Notes: generated by a model not told the origin, from the letters alone. Positions 38,910 through 50,424 are shown, counted from the first letter of the stretch. The stretch: DNA of 64,000 bases from Diospyros lotus (GCF_014633365.1 NC_068343.1:23405307-23469306), one strand, 5' to 3'. Translations and numbers: made by a program.

Positions 38910-39875
38910 TGCAAGACTGCTTTCCAGCAGTTGAAGGAATATATGGGGTGGGCTCCCCTAATGTCAAAGCCAAAGGAAGGGGAGGAACTGATTGTCTACC
39001 TAGGGGTGTCTGAATACGCAGTTAACGTCGCACTAGTGCGAGAAGAAGACCAGGTCCAATACCCAGTATACTATGTAAGCCACATGCTACTCGACGCCGA
39101 AACAAGGTTCTCCCCCATGGAGAAGCTCGTTTTCTCCCTGGTGATCGCGTCTCGAAAGCTACGCCCCTATTTTCAAGCTCATCATATCAGTGTGCTGACC
39201 AAACATCCAATGAGGTAGATTTTTCAGAAGCCTGATTCATCCGGCTGCCTACTCAAGTGGGCTATTGAGCTCGCCCAATTCAACATAGAGTACAAGCCAA
39301 GGATGGCCATAAAGGGTCAAGTACTAACAGACTTCGTTACAGAATTCATAGGACCAATGGAAGAACCAACCCCCCTAACCTCTTCAATCTGGGAGTTATT
39401 CGTTGACGGCTCTTCCAGCGAACATGGGTCTGGAGCTGGCGTACTCCAAGTAAGCCCGGAGGGACATAAGATCCCATATGCACTGAGGTTCGAGTTTAGA
39501 GCAACCAACAATGAAGATGAATACGAAGCACTGCTAGTTGGTCTCTGCTTAGCAAAGGAAGTCAAGGCGGAGCGATTAAAAATTTGCAGCGACTCCCAGC
39601 TCGTGGTCTGTCAGGTACAAGGGGAGTATCAGGCAAAGGGCCCAAAGATGGCAGCGTATCTCTAGAAAGTTCAGGAGTTGTTCCACTTCTTCGAGGAGTG
39701 CAAAGTAAATCAAGTCCCGCGAAGTCAGAACTCTCACGCCGATGCCCTAGCTCGTTTGGCGTCAGTTGGAGAAGCTGACTCGTTGGGAGCCATCTCCATA
39801 GAGTTCCTAGTAACACCGAGCACGGAGGAAAAAACTGAGACATTGACAATTGAGCTAAGGCCGATTCATGGATGA
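38910..39875 (+). pseudogene. Tat-2 tandem RNase H domains
   Basis: The first, gypsy-type RNase H runs from 38,910 to about 39,300 (EELIVYLGVSEYAVNVALVR, then SPMEKLVFSLVIASRKLRPY and QVLTDFV). A second, plant-like RNase H follows, with WELFVDGSSSEHGSGAGVLQ near 39,390, DEYEALLVGL near 39,517, CSDSQLVV near 39,590 and SHADALA near 39,735. These are the four acidic active-site positions of the fold. A second RNase H is known in the Tat group. A TAG at 39,665 and a TAG at 39,217 interrupt the frame. Confidence 0.88.
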
Positions 39876-39899
39876 AGCCGATCGTGGGCTATTTGCAAG

Positions 39900-41104
39900 G
39901 AGGATAGTTGCCAAGCGACAAACTGGAGGCACGGCGTATTCGAGCCCGGGCGGCCAGATATTGTATTTGCGATGATGTGCTATACAAGTGAGGGTTCTCA
40001 GTCCCGTTACTTAGATGCATCGACGAGCCTGATTGTCGAGTGGTTCTCAATGAAATCCATGCCGGCCACTGCAGCAATCATGCTAGGGGAGTATCCTTAG
40101 CTCAAAAGGCATTTCGCCAGGGTTTTTATTAGTCTACCATGAAGCGAGACGCTACGGACCTAGTGAGGAAGTGCGACGCATGCCAAATGTTTGTGAAAGT
40201 GCCACGAGCTCCCCCTGCCTATCTTCAACAAATAAGTAGCCCTTGGCCTTTTGCCATATGGGGCACTGACCTGATCGGGCCATTTCCAACAGCTCGCGGC
40301 GAGTGTAAGCACGCTATCGTGGCCGTAGATTACTTCACCAAATGGGCAGAGGTGAAGGAGCTCACACAGATATCTACCATAAAGGTAGAAAATTTTGTAT
40401 GGAACAACATCATCTGCAGGTTCGGTGTCCCTCAACAAATAGTCACAGGCAATGGAACCCAGTTTACCAGCGAGCAGTTCGTACAATTTTGCGAGTCACT
40501 AGGAATCAGGAAAAGCTTCACAGCCGTGGACCACCCACAAGCCAACGGTCAAGTCGAAGCCATAAATAAGATAATCAAGCAAATATTAAAGACCAGGTTG
40601 GAATTGAGAAAGGGAGCCTGGGTGGATGAACTATAAACCATGCTCTGGGCTTACCGAACTACAGCTCGCACAACCACGGGAGAAACCCTTTTTTTTTATG
40701 GTATATGGATCAGAGGCAATGATCCCAGCGGAAAATGAAGTAACAAGCCAACGAAGAGCCACTTTCAACCAAGAGAATAATGACCGACTACTTGCCTCGA
40801 GTCTCGATCTGCTTGAGGAAACAAAGGAGACAGCTCGCTTGAGAGTAGCAACTTACCAACAGCGCGTGGCAAGATACTATAATCGGAAGGTCCGAATCTG
40901 ATGCCGCAAAGTCGACGACCTCTTGCTGCGCCTTGTCCTCCCCGGAGCTCTAAAGAACAACGAAGGGACGTTCGGCCCGAGCTGGGAAGGCCCTATACTG
41001 TGAAGGAAAACCTCGGCAAAGGAGCATATCACTTGGCCGACATGGACGGAGTAGCTCTCCCGCGAGCTTGGAATGCGGAGCATCTGAGACCGTATTTTCG
41101 ATAA
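39900..41104 (+). pseudogene. Tat-2 integrase with a catalytic Asp changed to Gly
   Basis: The zinc-binding region reads HAGHCSNH near 40,049 and CDACQMF near 40,172. The core has the first Asp in WGTDLIGPF (about 40,258). The second block is IVTGNGTQF (about 40,438), where family members have TDNGTQF, so the second catalytic Asp is Gly (GGC). The Glu lies in GQVEAINKIIKQ near 40,545. After a TAA at 40,634 and frame changes, the C-terminal part ends VALPRAWNAEHLRPYF at 41,104. No chromodomain was seen. The enzyme would insert the element's DNA; this copy should be inactive. Confidence 0.9.
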
Positions 41105-41944
41105 GCAAACATTTTTTCCCTTTCTCGCATTTTCAATTATCAATTGATGTCTCAACTTTGTTGATATTTGCTTCATTAAGTCGAGCAACAAAATTTTGTT
41201 TGAACTATATTAATGTGTCTTTTATTTCTAATAAATCTTTTTACACCCACACTTTGGTTGTTAAGAATAAGAGTCAAAAAATAATTGAAGGGTTAGAAGA
41301 CTATGGTTTGTGAGCTGGGGCCCATTCAACTTGGCTAACGTGCCATGGTTTACGACTTATCAGAGTATTCATCTTAGTTTTTGCCCTAGGTCATGGTTGG
41401 CAAAACGAAGCCCATTCATCTTGACTGCAGGGTCATGGTTTGGCACTGAAACGAGGCACCACCCTTAAAACTTCTGAGTCATGGTTCACCATCCGGGGTC
41501 CTCTTATCTTGACAAAACTCATGAACTAAGACCCGTCTGAGTGCTCATCTTGACCTCACCAAAACCCTCAAAAGTCATGGTACGTTAGCTGGGGGCAAAA
41601 TATGACCTACCTGGGCGTATAACTTGACGGCAAAATGTGAATTAATTTAACGACTATCGAGCTACCACATGTTAGTTTTGATTTGATTCCGCGATCATAA
41701 CCTACTGAGCATGCGGCTCAAGCTAACGATATCTTATTCGATGTGTTATTTAAAGCCGCTTGTTTTCAAGATTTCTCGTTTACAAGTTAAAGATATACTC
41801 GAGTTAACTGAATTTAAGCTCGTTTCTATTCTGTGTTTTCAAAATTCGCAGCAAATGACAAAGAAGCAAAAAATCGATTGAACGAAAGAAATGTATTGCT
41901 CCCAAAATTCAAGTATAAGAATAAAGAAAGAAAAAGAAAATGGT
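41105..41944. other. Tat-2 non-coding spacer with degenerate repeats
   Basis: Between the end of integrase and the stop of the antisense gene I see no domain. From about 41,310 to 41,640, words such as CATCTTGAC and GTCATGGTT recur at roughly 50-70 bp, giving a degenerate tandem block. Confidence 0.5.
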
Positions 41945-43641
41945 CTAATGGCCTAGAGGATCTGGGCTTGGAACTGTCGCCCCTTGGGAAGTAGGGTTGG
42001 TGGCATCCTCAACAGAAAGATCGACCACGACCTGGTCGGGTTCGGACACGGGGGCATCGGCTCTTTAGCTCGCAGCATCAGTGGCATACTTCTTCACCGC
42101 CTCTACCGCTTCCTCACCGAAGAATGAGAAGTCGAGACCTGGATGCACTTTCCACAAAGTAAAAAGGAACGCACCATAGACATCATATTCGACCTCCTCA
42201 CGCTCCCTCGTGACCCGAACCTTGACATAAACTTTCAGCTACTCAACCTTTGGCCGAGCCTGCTCCAATTCACCTTGCATCACTGCCAAGTATGCTTCAT
42301 CCTTGTTTAGCTTAAAAGTGGCTTGGGAACAGGCCAGGTTAAGCACCTGTTTCTGATGATACAGCTAGTCTCCAGCCTCCTTCTTGGCTTGCTCGGCCTC
42401 CCTTACTCGGTCTTCCAAACCTTCGACCTGGTTCCGGTACTTTCTTGACTCGTCGGTCACAAAGGCCAGGCTCTCCTCCAGTTATTTCTTATCCTTTTTC
42501 AGCACTTCGGCGGTAGCCTCGAGCCTCTCCCTCTCTTTCGCGGTGCGAGCTCTTTCTTCTTTTTGTTTAAAGACGCCCAAGGAAGCCTACAAAATTTGAG
42601 GTGTCAACACACTCGAAAAGGATGAAATAGAGAAGCACAAGAGAGCGAAAAAGAACCTTACTAGGAGGCCATGGCGAGCGATGTAATCGTCAAGCGTCTC
42701 ACTCGACATTTCCCTTTTGTCTAGGTTCTTGGCATGATTACCAAGGACCTGGTCCAAACTATCAAGGAGGGGGGGCGAAATATGTCCCACCAGCCACGAT
42801 GTCAGAAGCGCTTGGCCCTGTGGAGGTGCTCGTTCTCTTCCTCTTATCAGCCTGGGCCTACAGAGCGGGTTGCGAGGTCGGAGGGGCCTTCCTCTTACTT
42901 CCAGAAGTCTCCTCGCGAACCACGGATTTCCCACGACTCACGACAGTCTTGGCCGCCCTGGGCTGTGAGGAAGTGTCTGCAGTAACCGGCCTTGAGGAAG
43001 CTGCGACTGCGAGTGCGGGGTCAGCACCAGGCAGATTGATGGGATCGCGCCTCGAGCCGGCTGCTTACTCTAGCCCCTTTAGCTTTTGCAGGGGAAGAAG
43101 ATGCGCGAACGGCCTTAGGGACACCAGAGATTGCAAAAGAACTGGGTCATTCGAGCTGGAGCCTCATCGCCTCTGATAGTGTCGGTAAAGCCGCAACAGT
43201 GACTTCGCCACGAGCTCCGCCCTCCCTAACCGGGCTCCTGTCAAAATTGGCTTCGTCAAAGATTGACCTTATTTCCCTTTGGCCACGTATCTCGATGTCG
43301 CCTTTCCTGATTTCCTTGATACCAAAGGGAGGGGCAAGCTGGTAGTCGCAAAGTAGAGACTCGCAAAACTCGCAATCGTCTTCGTCGGTCTTTGCTTCCG
43401 AAGCCACTTAAAGATCTTGCGCCTCGGAGATGGTTAGTTCAGGCTGCCCCCCGGTGACGTCTGTAAAATCAGAAAGGCACACGTGAATCAAAGATAGGTG
43501 CGGCTGAATTGATGTTGCAAGTGCAAAAAAAAAAAAAAAACTACTCACTCGGCACAAGAACGAAACTAAAATTGTTAAGGTCTTTAAGAGATGAGCAAGA
43601 CAGGTAGAACCACTGGGACTTGTAGTCTCTAACATTAGACC
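41945..43641 (-). pseudogene. Tat-2 antisense gene, C-terminal part with two introns
   Basis: On the minus strand, from 43,641, the protein reads RDYKSQWFYLSCSSLKDL and then meets a donor GTGAGTAG at 43,548 and an acceptor TTTTACAG at 43,461 (88-bp intron). Splicing joins VLVP to VTGGQPELT. A second intron (75 bp) runs from GTAAGG at 42,661 to TTTTGTAG at 42,587, joining DDYIARHGLL to ASLGVFKQKEERA in frame. The last exon is a coiled coil rich in Glu and Lys, then VYGAFLFTLWKVHPGLDFSF, ending at a TAG at 41,945. The layout resembles the antisense ORF of Tat elements and the 'putative gypsy-type transposon' domain family. Function is unknown. Several stops and one frameshift are present. Confidence 0.8.
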
Positions 43642-46575
43642 TGTTAGTGTAGGTGCTCTAGACCCAATCAGATTGGGCATGTTGTACACTGACAATTGTA
43701 ATCATGTTATTATTTGAATAAGGAGTTATTCAAATTCACAAGAAGTCATTCTATTAGTTTCTTGTTATTATTGTAATAACCGAATGAAACTAGATAGAAG
43801 TCCATATGATGTATACTGTGAATAATCTATAAAGATGTGAGATGATGCATCACAGTTTATAGACATCATTAAACGTCCCAAGTCGTAGCAATGTCAAGAA
43901 TGGACATTGACAATTGCGGTAAGACTTGTATGTGCTATGTTTTTGCTATGTGATAGCAATGGGGATCTCACACCCATAGGCATGGGGATGCCTAGACAAG
44001 TACATAGGTGACCAATGTTGGAGAACGTGTCACTGGACATGACTCGCCATGAGAATCCATTTTGGTTATATGTTGATGAAATTCTCATACGAGATGGGTG
44101 TAACTAATCCTTGGACCTGAGGTTGTCACGGTCATCTCATAAGAAGATTGGTATGCTTTGACATCGTTTCGATGGGCCTAGACAAAGGCTGCACGTGGGC
44201 GATCGTTGGGTATATCATGAGGCTTATGGAGATGGGTGCATAGCCAAGATGGGACTCGTCTATCCCTTGATAGAGGATGATGTATCTAAGGCGCCTTCGG
44301 TGGATATTCACTTTAAATCCATGGCCATGGTGAAAGAGATCAATAAGGAGTTATTGATTCACTTTCTATTAAGTGAAGATATCCGAAAGACCGAAGAAAA
44401 CTCATGTGATCATTATCAAGCAACACATCGCCATACTTGAGATCACATAAGATGCATTGACGAGAGGATCGTATTACACGGTAACCATGCTCGTGAAAGG
44501 TTATTTGCGGATTATGAATCCTTCTGAATAATTGGGTAGGCATGACGCCTTGCTAGAGGCCAATCTTGTCTTATGTGTTCGTACCGACACATTGCCAACA
44601 TATTCGGAAGCCTAATGAGTCATACGCAATAGGCATGGTCCCTGGCTTAAACCAGGGGAGTGGACGTATGGTTAAATGGGACACTTCGGCAAGAAGTTGT
44701 ACCGTCGTAGGTTCTCACGGAAAAAGAACAGATAGACGTAATGACGTCGATATGACGAGGAGTCGTCGTAATGGAAAGAGTTTCCTAAAAATGGCATTTG
44801 ATTAAATTAGGAAGGAGTTTCTAATTTAATGATTTTCTATTTGTTGGAGTGGCAAATAGGAAATAAAATATTTTTGGGCTTAAGTTAATATTTGGACTAA
44901 ATTAGATTTGGGCCAAATATTAAATTAAATATTATATTTGGACTAAATTGGATTTGGGCCAAATATTAAAATAAATATTATATTTGGACTAAATTAGATT
45001 TGGGCCAAATATTAAATATTATATTATGGCCCAAATCCTCCCACTTGCACTAGAGCCAATCACTCATGTATCTTATACCTGGTGATCGAACATGACTTTC
45101 ATGTTTCTCCTGGGATAGAGCTTTAGTTAAGAGATCTACGACGTTGTCATCCGTCGACACTTTCTCTATATATGTCACCATAGCTGATAATCTCCATTAT
45201 CATATGGTGATATCGCAATACAAATTTGGTCCGTTGATGAGACCGTGGTTCCTTCGCTTACGCGATGGCTCCATTGTTGTCCCAATAACTGTTATTGGAT
45301 TAACAATGCTGGACACCACTTTAAGTTCATCAATGAACTTACGGATCCATACAACCTCCTTAGCTGCTTCGAAGGTTGTTATGTATTCGACTTCAGTTGT
45401 TGAATCTGCCACTATCTCTTGTTGGAACTCTTCCAACTCATGGCCCAGCCATATAGGCAGAATATGAATTTCGACTGTACGTGATTTAAAATCATCATGA
45501 TCGAATTGGAAACTGGCATCCATGAACCCCTTCATGGTATGCTCTTATTCTCTATATGGCAAAAAACATCTCTTTAGTGCTTCACAAGTACTTAAGAATG
45601 TTTTTCACAGCAATCCAGTGTTTCTCACCTGGATCAGCTTGATATCTACTACATATGCTCAAAGTATATGCGATATCAGGCCTCGTACATAACATGACAT
45701 ACATGATCGAGCCAATAGCCAAGGCATATTGCGCTCGACTCATCCTATCTCTCTCATCTTGTGTCTTCAAACACATAGCCTTGGAGAGATGCATTCCATG
45801 TGACATGGGAAGACTTCTCCTCCTAGAATCTTCCATGCTAAACCTCTTTAGCACCCTGTCAATGTACGCGCTATGGGAGAGTGCTAGCAACCTCTTGGAT
45901 TTATCTCTATAGATCTTTATTCCCAGAATATAGGCTGCTTCTCCCAAATTCTTCATGGAGAAAATACTTTGAAAGCCATATTTTAACTAATTGCATCATG
46001 GGAACACCATTCCCTATGAGCAATATATTGTCCACATATAGGACTAAAAGGACTACCACGCTCCCACTAACCTTCTTGTAAACACAAGGATCAACTTCCC
46101 TTTTGTGAAAAATCAAACTTTTTGATCAAAACATTGATTCTAACTCCGGGATGCTTGCCTTAGTCCATAAATGGACCTTTGCAAGTTGCAAATCTTATTT
46201 GCATGTTTATGAGTAACAAAACCGTCAGGCTGTGTTATATACACATCCTCGACCAGGTTTCCTTTAAGGAAAGCTATTTTGTCATTCATCTGTCATAACC
46301 CAGAGTCAATGTCAGACATTGCCTCATCATAGGTAGTAGGCTCATTGTTCACAACCAGAAGCACATCTCCATGCGCCGAGATGAGAAATCCATATCTCTC
46401 TTGCTCGCAACGAACCCTCATCGACCTATGAGGTTCTTGTGTAGAAGGTTGGGGAGTTGACACAACTTCTTGTGTGTGATCTTTCTTGGGTTCCTGGAGG
46501 GGAGTATTTGTTTGTGGTTCGCCTCGAATCTTATTCGAGCTTAACAAGACCTGCCTTTGGCCCTCCCTTGAGGCA
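43642..46575. mobile_element. Rearranged copia insertion: LTR part joined to inverted pol
   Basis: The left end TGTTAGTGTAGG is the start of the same copia LTR family as 36,862-38,860, in plus orientation, and continues to about 45,037. There it switches at once to CTCCCACTTGCAC, the reverse of a copia polypurine tract, followed by pol on the minus strand up to 46,575 (GAGGCA). Flanks AGACC (43,637-43,641) and AGACT (46,576-46,580) match at 4 of 5. Removing it brings the antisense gene back together. It is a truncated, inverted piece rather than a normal element. Confidence 0.75.
45038..46575 (-). pseudogene. Copia pol fragment: linker, partial RT and RNase H
   Basis: On the minus strand: a linker (RSMRVRCEQERYGFLISAHG, NNEPTTYDEAMSDIDS), then a jump of roughly 100 residues into RT (DKIAFLKGNLVEDVYITQPD, RSIYGLRQASRS, YVDN at the active site). 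It continues with MKNLGEAAYILGIKIYRDKS and RNase H (QEIVADSTTEVEYITTFEAA). It ends at the reversed polypurine tract near 45,040. It lacks gag, protease and the integrase core. Confidence 0.85.
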
Positions 46576-46580
46576 AGACT

Positions 46581-46914
46581 CTCTTGCAATCCGAGGAGCA
46601 AGCTGCCATGTAGTACAGCCCGTCCTTGGTACCTTTGAAAGAGTAAAGGTACCTCAGTACTCTAGGGGTTGGAAGAGGAAGTTTGTTCTTTTTTAAAAGA
46701 ATGGTGATGGAGGTTATTTAAGCGTACTAGTTAGGAGTTAACTAGAAAGGAGTGAGCTTAAGGTCGTTCAGAATATCAATGAGGTAGGGCTGGAGTGGAC
46801 ACCTAAAACTTAATTCTAAGTGTTGGGGGCTAATGGCAATAAATCCCATGGGAGGAAAAGCTGCGTGGTCACTAGGAGATGGGACCATCAAACAAGTCCC
46901 ATAAGGAAGGCGGT
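46581..46914 (-). pseudogene. Tat-2 antisense gene, middle part
   Basis: The minus strand from 46,914 reads PYGTCLMVPSPSDHAAFPPM, then GFIAISPQHLELSFRCPLQP and YLIDILNDLKLTPF. After stops it continues with PLPTPRVLRYLYSFKGTKDG and LYYMAACSS. The order (a hydrophobic segment ending in a Pro-rich turn, then a YY..-type strand) suits the middle of the antisense domain of Tat elements. It lies between two insertions that split it from its N- and C-terminal parts. Confidence 0.75.
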
Positions 46915-48279
46915 TGATAGAGCACATATTCTCATATTATTTAGCCCTCAAATTTAGTCTTTTTTGCACATTAGTTGTGTCCTTTTTATTCATCTTGGTT
47001 TTATTTTATAGAAATTGGGCTTCACACTATTTTACTTTATTTTTCCAGGTTTAGGGCTATGGGAGCATGATATGGGGCATGAAACGTCTTGATGGCAATG
47101 AGATATCTTGGAAATTGGAGATAGAGAAGTGAGGGCCATTTTTAGCAGATTTAACCTCCTGCACTTCCTTCAGTATTTTGGCCTAGATAAAGTTCCAGAA
47201 TGAAGATGATGTCTTCAGAGATATTGTAGAGGACTTCTAGGGCTTTCTGTAAAGGTATGTTTTGTCCAAATCCGAGTTCGTTTGGGCCTTCAAACAGCAC
47301 TCCAAAGTCGGGACTAGGAAGTTGGGTCAAATTAGGAAAGCTGCACAGATGCTGATTCCTTAAAAGGGCCATATCTTGGGCGTCCGATATCCAAATCAAG
47401 TGATTCAAAAGCCCAAATTAATCTAATCTTCCTGATCTACAATTATTATGAAGAGGCCGAAGCCCATAACGCGCTCTAACTTATCCGAAATCGGCTGTGA
47501 AGTGGCAGTAACCTAGGGTTTCCTCCTTAAGCCCTATTTAAGCACCTTAAGTGGCCGATTTTGAGAGGATTCTTTCGAAGGGCGTGAACAGTAGCCAGCT
47601 TTCATTCTCCCCATTGTTCTTGTCAAGATGGAGGGCTAAGGTTCTGTAATCAGTTGCAATACCATCCTTGTTCCCGGTTTGAGTCTTTGGTCTTAATGGA
47701 AATCTATTTTTTTTAGTTTTAACTTCATTGTTCTCTTGTTTCTGTTCTCTCTTAAATCTGTGTATGTGTTGATGCCGGTTGGATGAATGCATGCATTGTC
47801 TTTGTTTGAGAATCCAAGGTTTTTGTGCTCGGTTGAGGCTTTAACTAGAAACAAGAACAACCTGTTTGAATGGTATTTCAATCAATCTCAAATCTGTACA
47901 ATAAGGGGAATCAAAACTGATAAATCGAACTAAGAGGTTTCTGAAATCTGTTTATTGGTTTTCTTTCCAATCTTTGGCGGTTGTTAAAGGATTATTCTGG
48001 TTTTTGATTTGAGAATCGAAACTAAACAAATGGTTTATTGAGAAGGCGATGAAAACTGGGATAGAAGGTTGGTTTGCAATTGATTACATCTTGATTTCTT
48101 GTGTTCTTGCTTGTTTAGTTTTCTGTTTTTCATCAAAACTTTCCCCCCCCCCCCCCCCCGTTTAACCTTGTTTTGACAGATTTGTTGAAGGTTCGTTGGG
48201 AGACGACTTAGGGTTGCACTCTTGCTGCAAATCCAAATCATCATTTATCTAATCTATCGGTGTTCGACAGCCTCGATCA
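46915..48279 (+). mobile_element. Solo LTR X2 (1,365 bp), TSD GCGGT
   Basis: It starts TGATAGAGCACATATTC and ends GACAGCCTCGATCA. GCGGT flanks it at 46,910-46,914 and 48,280-48,284. It shares the TTGGGCTTCACACTATTTT block (about 47,020) and both ends with X1, but lies in the opposite orientation. A CCTATTTAAGC word near 47,530 may be its TATA box. It splits the antisense gene of Tat-2 after the ATYR codons. Confidence 0.93.
48143..48159. repeat. Run of 17 C in X2
   Basis: The matching place in X1 (near 36,037) has only five G on the plus strand. The run lies downstream of the likely promoter of X2. Confidence 0.95.
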
Positions 48280-48546
48280 GCGGTACGTGGCAGCATGCGA
48301 CGTCAGTTCGTCGATTGTCAGCCTCGAGGGATACTGCTTGAAGATCTCATGGGCCGCATGCTCCTCGGCAGATCGCTAGGTCAGTACGGGGGTGGTACAC
48401 TGAAGAACTCTCTCAGCGACCTCTGAACGAGATGAAGCCACGTCCTGAATAGTCCGCAGCAGCATTACTCCTCTTTGTTCCGAAGAGCTAGAGGTGTCAT
48501 CGTTCTCTACCCTGTGGTCACGGCGCTTCTGACCTGATGTAGACAT
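48280..48546 (-). pseudogene. Tat-2 antisense gene, N-terminal part
   Basis: ATG at 48,546 (minus strand) opens MSTSGQKRRDHRVENDD. It is followed by a Ser-rich stretch, TIQDVASSRSEVAERVL, one TAG near 48,376, then AAHEIFKQYPSRLTIDELTS up to 48,280, where X2 cuts it. The start is chosen because it is the first ATG downstream of a minus-strand TATA box at 48,993-49,000 and the frame leads into the middle and C-terminal parts once the insertions are removed. Confidence 0.75.
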
Positions 48547-49251
48547 CTAACAAAAAAGAGAGAAAGGAGAAAAAGAAGAGGAAAAGAATCAAAACGTCAA
48601 ACTAAAGTTCCTAGAGACACCTTCTACCTGTCAGGTTGCGCGTTTCGCAATAGGGCATGACTCGACAGAAAAAGGGGGCTGAGGTTTCTAAGTTTATCGA
48701 ACCTCCTGAGATAGGCAAAGCCTATTCCCATAAGCCGCACCACCATCACCGAGTGGACATAATGGAAAGAATGAAAACAGAGTCGAAATACATTAAAGAA
48801 ACATGAGGAACTTACTGTTCTTAAGTCAGTTGCTATAATGATCGAGAACGGGAACCAGTTGAGAAGCTAGGACAAAGAGACTTCAGGACCAACGGCAATG
48901 GAATCTCGAAGTCGAAAGAAAGCAAATTGCAGGAGCGAGGGAAATTTTTGAAATAAGACGGTAAAGAAGGAGCAGAGTAATCCCCTCCCCCTTTTTTATA
49001 GCTCAGGACACCCGTCGTTGGATAAAGAGACTAACGAGCTTTCTCAGATCCAATGGTGGTGCGCAAAAGCGTGGGGACTATGGACATGATGATTGGCAGT
49101 TACGGGAAACGTGCACATTAAATGCGCTGCAGACGAGACGTGCTGCATGAAAAAACGTGATTTGAAACGATTGGGTGGAAAGATGAAAAGACGTATTTAT
49201 GGCCGAAGTGGCCGAGTACGTGTTAGCTCTCAGCCCGAAGATCGCACTGCG
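48547..49251 (-). promoter_or_regulatory. Leader and promoter region of the Tat-2 antisense gene
   Basis: TATAAAAA at 49,000-48,993 on the minus strand sits in GAGCTATAAAAAAGGGGGAG, about 450 bp before the antisense ATG. No open frame of note lies between. The tract is purine-rich near the ATG. The distance would allow a leader intron, but I could not define one. Confidence 0.55.
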
Positions 49252-49266
49252 AGCTAGGGGGCTTAT
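49252..49266 (+). other. Likely polypurine tract of Tat-2
   Basis: GAGCTAGGGGGCTTAT-like sequence directly precedes the 3' LTR; the purine block is short and not perfect. Confidence 0.5.
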
Positions 49267-50065
49267 TGCTACGGGTATTTCTCGCTCTACTCTGTGTGGG
49301 CTGAACTTAATGCAGTGATTCGGCCCAAATGCTCAAGGCCTAATAAACATCAAACTGAGCTCGTTAATGCGAGCTCGTATAATGCTAGAGCCCAGGCTCA
49401 AATGTCGGGACTAAGCGAGCTCCCGGTAACGCCTCTAACTTATCAGTGTATCCGGGCAGGCTCCCAGCTATGTTCTAAGCGAGTTCCTAGCAATCTCTGT
49501 AGCTCATCAGCTCAGCCCGTCAGCTCGCATTATTGAAGGGGCGTATGTCGCGGTATATCGGCAGGCCAAGGGCTGCCCTGGCTGGACCATTCAGACCTAT
49601 TTTCTCGGCCCATTTGGCCGACCCATACCAGTCATATCCTAGCCCTATTGCAACAACATCATTACAGTCGCGCCTAGGTTTTCGGGCGTCCACCTCAGAT
49701 CCTATCCTCATTAATGGCGGATTCCATCCACATTAATGAAGGTCTCGTCGACACCTTGTTGCGGCAGGAACGCCCCCGCAGGCTATTCTATCCCATCGCC
49801 TGTACAAGTACGGAGCATGCAGAAGGGCTTCTTCTCATATATATATCGACCAGCCCTCTTGAGGGCCAGGGTATGTACTCTTTTCTACCAACTTACAAAC
49901 ACCCGATATACTTGCTTACTTACTCATTGACTTGAGCTTCGGAGTACTTGCAGGGACAGGCCGGCGGCTCATCAAATCGGACTTGATACTTCACTGTGCC
50001 TCTCTCAGATCCACCACACCAGTGCAGGCCAACGAATCCTCGTCGACCAATTCCAAACGTCGACA
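49267..50065 (+). mobile_element. Tat-2 3' LTR
   Basis: 799 bp, TGCTACGGG to CGTCGACA, matching the 5' LTR over its full length. Most differences seen in the first 200 bp are C/T or G/A changes, as expected for methylated plant repeats. Confidence 0.93.
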
Positions 50066-50424
50066 GAAAGGAAAAGAACTTGCATCCAAAAATAAAGAGA
50101 TATAAAGCTTGCCTCTTAAATGGAAAAGAGAAAGAAGAACTTATATTGAGCAAACCAAATAGAGAAGAGGATGACCAAATCAAGGTCGTTGGAAGCTCAC
50201 ACCCATCCCCTTAGGGTGTTAGAACAGCAAGGAGAAGAAGAAGAAGAAGAAAAAGAAAAGAAGCAATGTAGGAGAAGAAGATACCCTAGCTAAGTTCCCG
50301 AAAATTTGTTGTTCTTCCCCCTTTTCTCTTTGTTTTTCCTTTTTTATACCCACCTTTATACATACACACACATACATGTACACATATAAATAATATCCCA
50401 TTTATCAATATAATATATCATAAC

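Larger units (their letters stand above)
31503..50065 (+). mobile_element. Tat-2: complete Tat-group Ty3/gypsy retrotransposon, TSD GAAAG
   Basis: Paired LTRs (31,503-32,298 and 49,267-50,065) enclose gag, protease, RT, RNase H, a second RNase H, integrase and an antisense gene. GAAAG flanks it at 31,498-31,502 and 50,066-50,070. The second RNase H and the antisense gene are features known from the Tat group. The LTRs agree at about nine of ten bases over the first 200, so the insertion is not recent. Its length of 18.6 kb includes about 7.3 kb of later insertions (35,917-38,904, 43,642-46,575 and 46,915-48,279). Confidence 0.95.

Noticed and set aside
31503..50065. Tat-2 as a possible endogenous pararetrovirus
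   Set aside because: It has paired LTRs, a target duplication, integrase and a Tat-type domain order, and no movement protein, so it is a retrotransposon.
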